Of a stretch of 64,000 nucleotides of DNA, positions 57,227 through 64,000 are shown in pieces. The stretch is from Pollutimonas sp. M17 (GTDB lineage Bacteria > Pseudomonadota > Gammaproteobacteria > Burkholderiales > Burkholderiaceae_B). Position numbers and translations under genes: made by a program. Location of the stretch: positions 1,116,001-1,180,000 of the forward strand of contig NZ_CP107548.1 of assembly GCF_025836975.1 (NCBI RefSeq), read 5' to 3'. Position 1 is the stretch's first letter, and every line of letters begins with the position of its first letter. Below the pieces are notes generated by a model. That model saw only the letters and a program-made list of their open reading frames with translations, did not search any database and was not told the origin of the DNA.

Positions 57227-57688
57227 TCACAGTTGAGACCCTTGCGGGCAGAGACTCATTAGCACTGCACCGGCAAGAAGCAAACCCGCTGCCGCCGTCC
57301 TCTGAAAGCTGAAGGGTTGTACCGCCATCTCAAACCAGCCAAGGCGATCCAATGCCATAGCGGCGGTCACCTGACCTGCCATGACTAACGCAATCATGTT
57401 GGCAGCGCCTATACGCGGAGCGACGGCAGTGGTTGCAGACAGCACGACAGCCCCGCACAGCCCTCCGGTCCAGGCCCACCAAGGCAGACCGGTCATTTGC
57501 GATGGTCTTGGCCATGTTCTGCCGGACGCGAGTGCGGCGCATGCGAGTATGGCCGCCACCAGCAATGCAGAGAGAGCTGCCGCCCAGAGGGGGCCTCCTA
57601 TTGCGCGTCCTAAACGAGCATTGACGAGCGCCTGCAAGGGAAGCATTGCTCCGGCAGTCACAGCAAGAAGAAAGAAGAACCAAGACAT
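57227..57688 (-). CDS. YdcZ/DUF606-family DMT transporter subunit
   Basis: A 153-residue, five-span membrane protein. The opening MSWFFFLLAVTAGAMLPLQALVNARLGR and the GGLCGAVVLSATTAVAPRIG segment match the DUF606 group of the drug/metabolite transporter superfamily. These half-size proteins dimerise or act in pairs; only one copy is here. It lies two bases downstream of the epoxide-hydrolase-like gene, so it is in the TetR-controlled operon. It may export the enzyme's substrate or product, which is inference. Confidence 0.8.
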   Translation of the reverse strand: MSWFFFLLAVTAGAMLPLQALVNARLGRAIGGPLWAAALSALLVAAILACAALASGRTWPRPSQMTGLPWWAWTGGLCGAVVLSATTAVAPRIGAANMIALVMAGQVTAAMALDRLGWFEMAVQPFSFQRTAAAGLLLAGAVLMSLCPQGSQL

Positions 57689-57690
57689 CG

Positions 57691-58635
57691 CTATTTCCTT
57701 GGCTGCTTGCCGAAAAAATCCACCAGCAGTTCAGATACATGATTCGAAGCCTCTTCTGGAAGGAAGTGTCCGGCGTTCAAGATTACGTCGCCCTGCACAT
57801 CGTCCGCCAAAGACTGCAATGCATCCACGATACGATCCCCGACTCCTCGCTCTGCTCCAACAGCCAGCACTGGAATGTCGAGCCGCTTCTCAGCGCGAAG
57901 GCGGTTTGCGAGAACCCCTGCGGGTGAAAGCGCCGACTGGTAGTAGCCGGTCACCGCTCGCAATGCCCCGGGAGCCGCTAGCTGACGCGCATAGATCGCG
58001 ATATCTTCGGCTGTAATTGTCCAGGGTTGAAGCGCTTTCGCGCGAAACAGCCAGGTTAGAAAAACCTCTTCGCGCCCAGCTATTAGCAGCCGAGGAAGCT
58101 CATCGAGTTGGTTGAAAGAAAAATGCCAACTGCGCAGGTTTGCCTCCTCGGCGGGCAGATCACTGCGCGCTGCTGAAAGTCCTGGTATTAGAGCGTCGAA
58201 CATTGCGACGCGACGAATGTCGGAGCGCCAGTCAGCGGCCCATGCATAGGCGATCCAGCTGCCTACGTCGTGTCCCACGACATCGATTGGCCCGTTCTCG
58301 AACAGCCCGATCTTCGCTGCAAAATGGTGCAGTTCGGTGGAGACTGTGGCCATATCGTAACTACCCGCTGGCGCGTCGCTTTCCCCCATCCCCCGAGGAT
58401 CGACTGCAATGACCCTATAACCGGCATCAGCCAATTGCGGCATCACGTAGCGCCATGCATACCAGCTCTGTGGCCAGCCCGGAATCAGCAGAACGGGAGG
58501 GCCTTCGCCTCCCTCCACGTAATGAAGGTTAACGTCACCAACCCTAACGCTCGCATGGCGAAATCGTTGCCAGAAATCCGTACGCATCATGAAATCCGCA
58601 CCGACATGCTCGGGTTGTTTTGAATGAATACTCAT
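57691..58635 (-). CDS. alpha/beta hydrolase, epoxide-hydrolase type
   Basis: A 314-residue alpha/beta hydrolase. The nucleophile elbow reads VVGHDVGSW, giving an Asp nucleophile as in epoxide hydrolases and haloalkane/fluoroacetate dehalogenases rather than Ser esterases. The oxyanion segment is PGWPQSWYAW (HGWP-like) and the C-terminal catalytic His is in NAGHFLPEE. Cap-domain residues (RSWHFSFNQLDELPRLL) resemble soluble epoxide hydrolases. A repressor site lies 16 bases upstream of the ATG. The physiological substrate is unknown. Confidence 0.83.
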   Translation of the reverse strand: MSIHSKQPEHVGADFMMRTDFWQRFRHASVRVGDVNLHYVEGGEGPPVLLIPGWPQSWYAWRYVMPQLADAGYRVIAVDPRGMGESDAPAGSYDMATVSTELHHFAAKIGLFENGPIDVVGHDVGSWIAYAWAADWRSDIRRVAMFDALIPGLSAARSDLPAEEANLRSWHFSFNQLDELPRLLIAGREEVFLTWLFRAKALQPWTITAEDIAIYARQLAAPGALRAVTGYYQSALSPAGVLANRLRAEKRLDIPVLAVGAERGVGDRIVDALQSLADDVQGDVILNAGHFLPEEASNHVSELLVDFFGKQPRK

Positions 58636-58650
58636 AACTGCTCCCTAAAA

Positions 58651-58669
58651 TGGAATTGATCGTTTCCTA
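58651..58669 (-). promoter_or_regulatory. candidate TetR operator before the hydrolase gene
   Basis: On the minus strand this reads TAGGAAACGATCAATTCCA. It matches the site before the TetR gene at 16 of the first 18 positions aligned. It lies 16-34 bases upstream of the hydrolase start, where a bound repressor would block transcription. Confidence 0.65.
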
Positions 58670-58683
58670 ATTAATGAAATTTT

Positions 58684-59292
58684 TTAGAGCAAGCGCATTA
58701 ACTCGGCAACCATTCCCAGCATAGTGCTGGTGTCTGATCCTGTTTTCCCGAGTATCCGCATACCTTGTTGAAGTGCCAGGAGGAGCTTCGCCATGCTGGC
58801 GGCATTGACCTCCGTACGAATGGAACCGTCCATCTGACCTTCTTCAAGGAGGCGCAGGAGCTGCTCTTCTTGCCTAGTCTGCTGTGCAGCGATCAAATCG
58901 GAAATTTCTTTGTCGGCCAGAGATAGTTCGACGGCACTCTCAATAACCAAGCATCCAGTGCGGCCAGCGACTTCACTACTCAGTAGTGCATACTGAGTGA
59001 GTAAAACCTCGATTTTTTTCTTGCCGGAAAGCTCGCTTGCCAAGCAAGCAGCAATCGCCTCGCTGCGCTGTGTCATGTAGCGGTCAAGCGCTGCCAGAAA
59101 GAGCCCCCGCTTATCTCCCCATGCTTTGTAGATGCTGCCGGACGTCAAGCCCAGGCATGCATTCAGGTCCGAGATAGAGGTGCCGTGGTACCCATACTCG
59201 CTAAAGCGAGTGATTGCTTTGTCCAGGGCTGCATTCGTATCGAACTCGCGAGGCCGGCCAGGGCCGACAGGAATTTCCGTTTTTTGATTCAT
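58684..59292 (-). CDS. TetR-family transcriptional repressor
   Basis: A 202-residue regulator. The N-terminal helix-turn-helix reads ALDKAITRFSEYGYHGTSISDL, then GLTSGSIYKAWGDKRGLF, as in TetR proteins that control detoxification genes (AcuR/NemR-like). The remaining helical domain should bind a small ligand. I chose ATG 59292; the frame is open to 59316. A matched operator pair (59303-59322 and 58651-58669) suggests it represses itself and the downstream hydrolase-ydcZ operon. Confidence 0.88.
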   Translation of the reverse strand: MNQKTEIPVGPGRPREFDTNAALDKAITRFSEYGYHGTSISDLNACLGLTSGSIYKAWGDKRGLFLAALDRYMTQRSEAIAACLASELSGKKKIEVLLTQYALLSSEVAGRTGCLVIESAVELSLADKEISDLIAAQQTRQEEQLLRLLEEGQMDGSIRTEVNAASMAKLLLALQQGMRILGKTGSDTSTMLGMVAELMRLL

Positions 59293-59302
59293 GAGATTAT
59301 TA

Positions 59303-59322
59303 TAGGAAACAATCATTTCCTA
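59303..59322. promoter_or_regulatory. candidate TetR operator before the tetR gene
   Basis: TAGGAAACAATCATTTCCTA is an inverted repeat with 7-bp perfect arms (TAGGAAA/TTTCCTA) and a 6-base centre. It lies 11 bases upstream of the tetR ATG and is shared with the site before the hydrolase gene. This is a typical autorepressor arrangement. Confidence 0.7.
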
Positions 59323-59380
59323 ATCAAGCGGGAGCAAATAACTAAGCATCCTTCTGCCGAACCAGCCACGAGCACTGAAT

Positions 59381-60301
59381 TCAGGGCAGGTATTGCAAGC
59401 TGTTCGCTTCGCCGCGCAGCAACGGAGTATTCAACTGCACCGACTTTTTCAGGAAATCCCACAGCGCCATCACTCGATTGGAATGGCGCAGGTCTTCGTG
59501 GCAGTGCATCCAGAAACTGCGGGTTACGACGATTTCATCCTCAAGCACGGCTTGCAGGCGCGGGTCCTGGGCGGCCATGAAGCAGGGCAGGATGGTCAGC
59601 GACTGGCCTTGCAGGGCGGCGTGGTATTGGGCGATGACGCTGGTGCTTTTGAAGATGACTCGGTCGGTGGCCACGATGTCGTCCAGGTAGCGCAGCCGGT
59701 CGCTGAACAGCAGCTCTTCCACATAGCCGATGAAGCTGTGCTTGTCCAGGTCCGACAGGCTGCGTATGGGCGCGGAGCGGGCCAGGTAGTCGGTGCTGCC
59801 GTATAGCTTCAGCGAGTAGTCCAGCAGCTTGGTGCAAAGGTAGGGGCCGCGTTGGGGGCGCTCCAGGGAGATGGCGATGTCGGCTTCGCGCTTGGACAGG
59901 CTGATGAAACGCGGGACGGGCATGATGTCCAGGGTGATGGCCGGATAGCGCCGCTGGAAGTCCACCATCAGGGGCGTCAGCACATAATTGCCGAAACCCT
60001 CGGTGGAGCCGACGCGCAAGTGGCCGGACAAGGTCTGGGATTGCCCCAGGATGTCTTCGCGGGCATTGATCAGCGTGCCTTCCATCTGCTCGGCATAGGT
60101 GAAGAAGCGCAGGCCGTCTTCGGTCAGGGTGAAGCCCGTGGCTTTCGACTTGTCGAACAGCAGGGTGCCAAGCTCGCGTTCCAGGGCATGGATGCGGCGC
60201 GAGACGGTGCTGTGCTGGACGCCCAGGCGCAGGGCGGCCGCGCTGACGCGCTGGGTGCGCGCCACCTCAAGGAAATACCGCAGGCCATCCCAGTCGAGCA
60301 T
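59381..60301 (-). CDS. LysR-family transcriptional regulator
   Basis: A 306-residue LysR protein. The winged helix-turn-helix is at the N-terminus (FLEVARTQRVSAAALRLGV, STVSRRIHALERELG), followed by the periplasmic-binding-like effector domain. I chose ATG 60301, which puts the HTH at its usual position; the frame is open to 60370. It is divergent from the orphan binding-protein gene at 60536, with a 234-base shared region, so it is the likely regulator of that gene and mmsA. Confidence 0.9.
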   Translation of the reverse strand: MLDWDGLRYFLEVARTQRVSAAALRLGVQHSTVSRRIHALERELGTLLFDKSKATGFTLTEDGLRFFTYAEQMEGTLINAREDILGQSQTLSGHLRVGSTEGFGNYVLTPLMVDFQRRYPAITLDIMPVPRFISLSKREADIAISLERPQRGPYLCTKLLDYSLKLYGSTDYLARSAPIRSLSDLDKHSFIGYVEELLFSDRLRYLDDIVATDRVIFKSTSVIAQYHAALQGQSLTILPCFMAAQDPRLQAVLEDEIVVTRSFWMHCHEDLRHSNRVMALWDFLKKSVQLNTPLLRGEANSLQYLP

Positions 60302-60535
60302 AGGGTTTTGTTGTGCATTTTTTAGCAATGAATGTGCAAATATTGTCGTGGAAATAAGTTTTTTACACAACTACACTGCAAAAGTGGATGGGAGCGCGGG
60401 CGTTGGAAATGTTCCGCCGGCCTTGCCGCTGCCGACCGCGCTTCGGTGTGCTGTTGGCTCGAGTTCGCACTCATAGCCGGGTTGCTCAGGCGGCACACTC
60501 CATGCACTAAAACTATAAAGACCGGAGACTAACCA

Positions 60536-61747
60536 ATGAAGAAATTCACGCTTACCCTGGTGGCCAGCCTATGCATGGGCATGGCCGCCGGCGCCGCCGC
60601 CAAGGCGCCTCCTGTAAAGATCGGCATTTTGACCGACATGTCGGGTACCTATGCCTCCATGGGCGGACCCGGTTCGGTGGCGGCGGCCAAGCTCGCCATT
60701 GCGGACTGCCTGGCCGCTGAATGCAAGGGCATGGACATCCAGCTGGTGTCGGCCGACAACCAGAACAAGGCCGATGTGGGCGCCGCCAAGGCGCGCGAGT
60801 GGTTCGACCGCGATGGCGTCAGCGCCATCGCCGACCTGACGAACTCCGCCGTGGCGCTGGCGGTGCAGGGCATCGCCAAGGAAAAGAACAAGGTCGTGAT
60901 GTTTTCGGGGCCCGCCACGACGGACCTGACCAACAAGAGCTGCTCGCCGGTGGGCTTCCACTGGATGTTCGACGTCTATTCCCAGTCCATCGGCGGCGTG
61001 CGGGCCATGGTCAACAAGGGCGGCAAGTCGTGGTTCTTCATTACCGTCGACTACGCCTTCGGCCATTCCCTGCAGAAGGGTTCCGAAGACATGGTCAAGC
61101 AATTGGGTGGGACGGTGGTGGGCTCGGTGCTGCATCCCTTGAACGTTCCCGATTTCGCTTCCTACCTGCTGCAGGCGCAAAGCTCCAAGGCGCAGGTGGT
61201 GGCGCTGGCCAATGGCGGGGCCGATGTGGTGAACGCCATCAAGCAGGCGCGCGAATTCGGCATCGTGGCGGGCGGCCAGCGGCTGGCTTCGCTGCTGATT
61301 TTCCTGTCCGACCTGCGCGCGCTGGGGCTGGAGAACGCGCAGGGCCTGACCTATGTCGACGGCTTCTATTGGGACTTCGACGACGGCACGCGCGCCTGGT
61401 CCGATCGCTTCGCCAAGGCATTCAATGGCCTGAAGCCGACCATGACGCAGGCCGGGGTGTACTCCAGCGTGCTGCATTACCTGAAGGCCGTCGCGGCAAC
61501 GCAGTCCACCGACGGCCAGGTGGTGGCCGACAAGATGCGCGAGATCCCCATCAAGGATCCCATTATGCATAACGCTTCCATCCGCCCCGATGGCCGCGTG
61601 ATACACGATATGTATCTGTACGAGGTCAAGACCCCGGCCGAATCCAAGGGCGAGTGGGACTTGTCCAAGCTGGTGGCGACCATACCGGCGGCCGAGGCAT
61701 TCCAGCCCTTGTCCGAATCGACTTGCCCGCTGGTCAAGAAAGGCTGA
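60536..61747 (+). CDS. orphan Liv-type periplasmic substrate-binding protein
   Basis: A 403-residue periplasmic-binding protein with a signal peptide (about 22 residues, ending GAAA). It is the same length as, and clearly homologous to, the binding protein at 8255-9466 (shared NKADVGAAKAREWF/NKADIASSRARAWF, GKSWFF, DYAFGHSL and QAQSS blocks). No permease or ATPase gene is adjacent. It may feed the cluster 2 importer, or act in sensing. A LysR gene is divergent, and mmsA follows after a terminator. GGAG lies eight bases before the ATG. Confidence 0.85.
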   Translation: MKKFTLTLVASLCMGMAAGAAAKAPPVKIGILTDMSGTYASMGGPGSVAAAKLAIADCLAAECKGMDIQLVSADNQNKADVGAAKAREWFDRDGVSAIADLTNSAVALAVQGIAKEKNKVVMFSGPATTDLTNKSCSPVGFHWMFDVYSQSIGGVRAMVNKGGKSWFFITVDYAFGHSLQKGSEDMVKQLGGTVVGSVLHPLNVPDFASYLLQAQSSKAQVVALANGGADVVNAIKQAREFGIVAGGQRLASLLIFLSDLRALGLENAQGLTYVDGFYWDFDDGTRAWSDRFAKAFNGLKPTMTQAGVYSSVLHYLKAVAATQSTDGQVVADKMREIPIKDPIMHNASIRPDGRVIHDMYLYEVKTPAESKGEWDLSKLVATIPAAEAFQPLSESTCPLVKKG

Positions 61748-61821
61748 ACATGGCCCCGGGACCGCAACTTGCGCGTGCTTGCTGGCGGCGCGGGTGGGTC
61801 CCGGACCGGGAATGAAGAATC

Positions 61822-61852
61822 CCGGGCGGATGTGCCCGGCTTGTTTTATTTG
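61822..61852 (+). terminator. intrinsic terminator after the orphan binding-protein gene
   Basis: CCGGGC (61822-61827) pairs with GCCCGG (61834-61839) around a six-base loop, followed by CTTGTTTTATTT. It would end most transcripts before mmsA, keeping the binding protein in excess. Confidence 0.75.
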
Positions 61853-61886
61853 CAATACGCATCATGAATGCGCCAAGGAGACCTGA

Positions 61887-63380
61887 ATGAGTGCCGTACC
61901 CCGTATCCCGCTGCTGATCGGCGGCGAACTTGTGCAATCCAAGACCACCGAGTGGCGGGATGTCATCAATCCCGCCACGCAGGAAGTGGTTGCGCAGGTG
62001 CCTTTTGCCACCAAAGAGGAACTGGATCTGGCGGTAGCCAATTCCAAGGAGGCTTTCCGCAAGTGGCGCAGCACCAGCCAGGCCACGCGCACCCGCGTCA
62101 TGCTGAACCTGCAGAAGCTGGTGCGCGACAATACCGCCGCCCTGGCGAAATCGATTTCGCTGGAACACGGCAAGACCCTGCCCGACGCCGAGGGTGAAGT
62201 GGGGCGCGGCCTGGAGGTGATCGAGCACGCCTGCGCCATGGCGTCCCTGCAGCTGGGCGAATATGCCGAGAACGCCGCCACGGGCATCGATGTCTATACC
62301 CTGATACAGCCCCTGGGCGTATGCGCCGGCATCACGGCCTTCAATTTCCCCATCATGCTGCCATGTTTCATGTTTCCCATGGCCATCTCGGCGGGCAATA
62401 CCTTCATTCTGAAGCCCTCCGAACAGGATCCCAGTTCTTCGCTGATGCTGGCCCAGCTTGCGCTGGAAGCCGGCTTGCCGCCGGGCGTCCTGAATGTGGT
62501 GCATGGCGGCCCCGATATCGCCAATGGCCTGTGCGACCACCCCGACGTCAAGGCGATCTCATTCATCGGGTCGACGCATGTGGGCACGGCTATCTACCGC
62601 CGCGCTTCGGAGGCCGGCAAGCGCTGCCAGGCCATGATGGGCGCCAAGAACCACTGCGTCATCCTGCCGGACGCCGATCGCGAAGTGGCCCTGAACCAGC
62701 TGGTCGGCGCGGCATTCGGCGCCGCCGGCCAGCGCTGCATGGCCACCTCGGTGGCTGTCCTGGTGGGCGAGGCCCGCGACTGGCTGCCCGATTTCATCGA
62801 GCGTGCCAAGAAGCTCAAGGTCAGCATAGGCTCCGATCGCGACGCCGACCTGGGGCCCCTGGTGTCGCCCAATGCCAAGAAGCGGGTCGAAGGCCTGATC
62901 CAGCAGGGTGTGGATGAAGGCGCGGAACTGGTGCTGGACGGCCGCAAGCTGAACGTACAGGGTTACGAAAAGGGCAATTTCGTCGGGCCCACCGTGTTCA
63001 AGGGCGTCAAGGCCGACATGGCCATCTACCGCGAGGAGATCTTCGGTCCCGTGCTGTGCGTGGTGGGCGTCGATACCCTGGAGGAAGCGGTGGAGTTCAT
63101 CAATGCCAATCCCAACGGCAACGGCGTGGCGGTCTTCACCCAGGACGGTGGCGCGGCGCGTTACTTCCAGAGCAACATCGACGTGGGGCAGATCGGCATC
63201 AACATTCCCATTCCCGTGCCCGTCGCCTGGTTCAGCTTCACCGGATCGCGGGCGTCCAAGCTGGGCGACCTGGGGCCCAACGGCAAGCAGGCCGTGCATT
63301 TCTGGACGCAGACCAAGACGGTCACCGCGCGCTGGTCCGCTCATGCATCGGGGGTCAACACCACCATTTCCATGAAGTAA
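61887..63380 (+). CDS. mmsA: CoA-acylating methylmalonate-semialdehyde dehydrogenase
   Basis: A 497-residue aldehyde dehydrogenase. The catalytic Cys lies in GAAGQRCMA. The segment MMGAKNHCVILPDAD is typical of the MmsA (CoA-dependent) group, in which the usual general-base Glu motif is replaced. ITAFNFPIMLPCFMFPMAI is also characteristic. It converts methylmalonate semialdehyde to propionyl-CoA (valine degradation) and malonate semialdehyde to acetyl-CoA (beta-alanine, myo-inositol). AAGGAG precedes the ATG. mmsB and other valine genes are not here; its neighbour is a Liv-type binding protein. Confidence 0.92.
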   Translation: MSAVPRIPLLIGGELVQSKTTEWRDVINPATQEVVAQVPFATKEELDLAVANSKEAFRKWRSTSQATRTRVMLNLQKLVRDNTAALAKSISLEHGKTLPDAEGEVGRGLEVIEHACAMASLQLGEYAENAATGIDVYTLIQPLGVCAGITAFNFPIMLPCFMFPMAISAGNTFILKPSEQDPSSSLMLAQLALEAGLPPGVLNVVHGGPDIANGLCDHPDVKAISFIGSTHVGTAIYRRASEAGKRCQAMMGAKNHCVILPDADREVALNQLVGAAFGAAGQRCMATSVAVLVGEARDWLPDFIERAKKLKVSIGSDRDADLGPLVSPNAKKRVEGLIQQGVDEGAELVLDGRKLNVQGYEKGNFVGPTVFKGVKADMAIYREEIFGPVLCVVGVDTLEEAVEFINANPNGNGVAVFTQDGGAARYFQSNIDVGQIGINIPIPVPVAWFSFTGSRASKLGDLGPNGKQAVHFWTQTKTVTARWSAHASGVNTTISMK

Positions 63381-63421
63381 GCTTATAACTAGAAAGAATA
63401 TATTTTAATTTCTTTATTACA

Positions 63422-63427
63422 TATAAT
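63422..63427 (+). promoter_or_regulatory. -10 element of the cysB-like gene
   Basis: A perfect TATAAT in an AT-rich stretch. A start site about seven bases downstream would fall inside the terminator hairpin, giving a leader of roughly 15-20 bases. No good -35 is visible. Confidence 0.5.
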
Positions 63428-63452
63428 AGCCCTTCCTATAGGGCTATTTTTT
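63426..63452 (+). terminator. intrinsic terminator of mmsA abutting the next start codon
   Basis: ATAGCCCT (63426-63433) pairs perfectly with AGGGCTAT (63440-63447) around loop TCCTAT, then a T6 tract (63447-63452). The ATG of the next gene is the very next base (63453). Confidence 0.85.
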
Positions 63453-64000
63453 ATGAATCTCCAGCAATTCCGCTTTGTCCGCGAAACGATACGGCGCAAT
63501 TTCAATCTGACCGACGCGGCTCGCACGCTTTACACCTCGCAGCCGGGCGTGTCCAAGGCCATCATCGAGTTCGAGGATGAGCTGGGGGTCAAGATCTTCG
63601 AGCGGCACGGCAAGCGCATAAAGGGGCTGACCAAGCCGGGACACGTCGTGGCTCAGGTCATCGACCGCATCATGCGCGAAGTCGACAATCTGAAGAAGGT
63701 CAGCGATGAATTCGCCCGGCGCGACGAAGGCGGGCTGACCATCGCCTGCACGCACGCCCAGGCCCGCTACATATTGCCCAAGGTCATACCGGCCTTCCGT
63801 GAACGCTTTCCCAAGGTCCGGGTTTCGCTGGCCGAGGGGAACCCGCCGCATCTGGCGAAAATGGTCCTGCATGAGCAGGCCGACGTGGCCATAGCGACCG
63901 AAACCCTGGCGCTGACGCCGGGTTTGGCCGCCATGCCGGTGTATTCCTGGGAGCACACCATTGTCGTGCGGCCCGACCACCCTTTGGCGGAGCTGACCTC
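63453..64000 (+). CDS. cysB: CysB-type LysR regulator (5' part; cut by window edge)
   Basis: The first 182 residues are visible. They start MNLQQFRFVRETIRRNFNL, then TSQPGVSKAIIEFEDELGV, which is the CysB/Cbl winged helix. The effector domain begins GLTIACTHAQARYILPKVI. CysB controls sulfur assimilation and needs N-acetylserine; the CysB/Cbl split cannot be settled from this part. The start is well fixed by conservation, yet the bases before it are a terminator U-tract with no Shine-Dalgarno. Confidence 0.88.
   Translation, partial: MNLQQFRFVRETIRRNFNLTDAARTLYTSQPGVSKAIIEFEDELGVKIFERHGKRIKGLTKPGHVVAQVIDRIMREVDNLKKVSDEFARRDEGGLTIACTHAQARYILPKVIPAFRERFPKVRVSLAEGNPPHLAKMVLHEQADVAIATETLALTPGLAAMPVYSWEHTIVVRPDHPLAELT

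Overview
This is a high-GC (by eye about 63-65%), gene-dense window from a betaproteobacterial chromosome. It is best placed in Burkholderiales, and probably Alcaligenaceae (Bordetella/Achromobacter/Pusillimonas-like). The evidence is gene order: yceD-rpmF-plsX-fabH-fabD-fabG-acpP-fabF, then rpoE-rseA-rseB-mucD-lepA-lepB-rnc-era-recO. Supporting points are a RelA-type synthetase, an intracellular PHB depolymerase with a Cys nucleophile, and many Liv-type ABC transporters. The placement is inference from content, not from a search. I see no rRNA, tRNA, CRISPR array, prophage or insertion sequence.

Layout. The left edge holds the first codons of msrB. Position 0.4-5.3 kb is a four-gene Liv-type uptake operon with a fused permease-ATPase. 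5.3-6.3 kb is non-coding and carries two inverted copies of a large structured repeat. 6.3-11.0 kb is a second complete Liv operon on the minus strand. 11.1-16.6 kb holds nth, rsxB-like, PHB depolymerase, fdxA, pncB, a RidA protein and a flavodoxin-like protein. 16.7-22.1 kb is relA, trpB, trpA and accD. 22.1-24.6 kb is an autotransporter, followed by rne, rluC, a HAD phosphatase and msrP-msrQ. A third repeat copy lies at 31.7 kb. 32.2-34.4 kb holds an amidase lipoprotein, a tetrapyrrole-type methyltransferase and a Maf protein. 34.6-41.1 kb is the L32/fatty-acid-synthesis cluster. 41.1-45.1 kb is the sigma-E envelope-stress operon. 45.3-50.2 kb is lepA-lepB-rnc-era-recO, followed by a PIN-domain gene and an EamA transporter. 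yccA, holC, pepA and lptF come next. A fourth repeat copy at 56 kb marks the start of a less conserved segment: GGDEF protein, YdcZ-like protein, epoxide-hydrolase-like enzyme and TetR. The right end has a LysR regulator divergent from an orphan Liv-type binding protein, mmsA, and the beginning of a CysB-type regulator.

Most notable. Four intergenic copies of a ~215-220 bp element share short conserved blocks while their long stems differ in sequence but stay complementary. Several stem mismatches are G-U pairs if the RNA is read from one particular strand. This is the pattern of a structured RNA family, and I do not recognise it as a described one. Other points: a Walker A lysine replaced by arginine in one LivF; start codons of cysB and rsxB that abut terminator U-tracts; a matched pair of TetR operators; a very short RecO overlapped by a TTG-started PIN gene; and lptF without an adjacent lptG.
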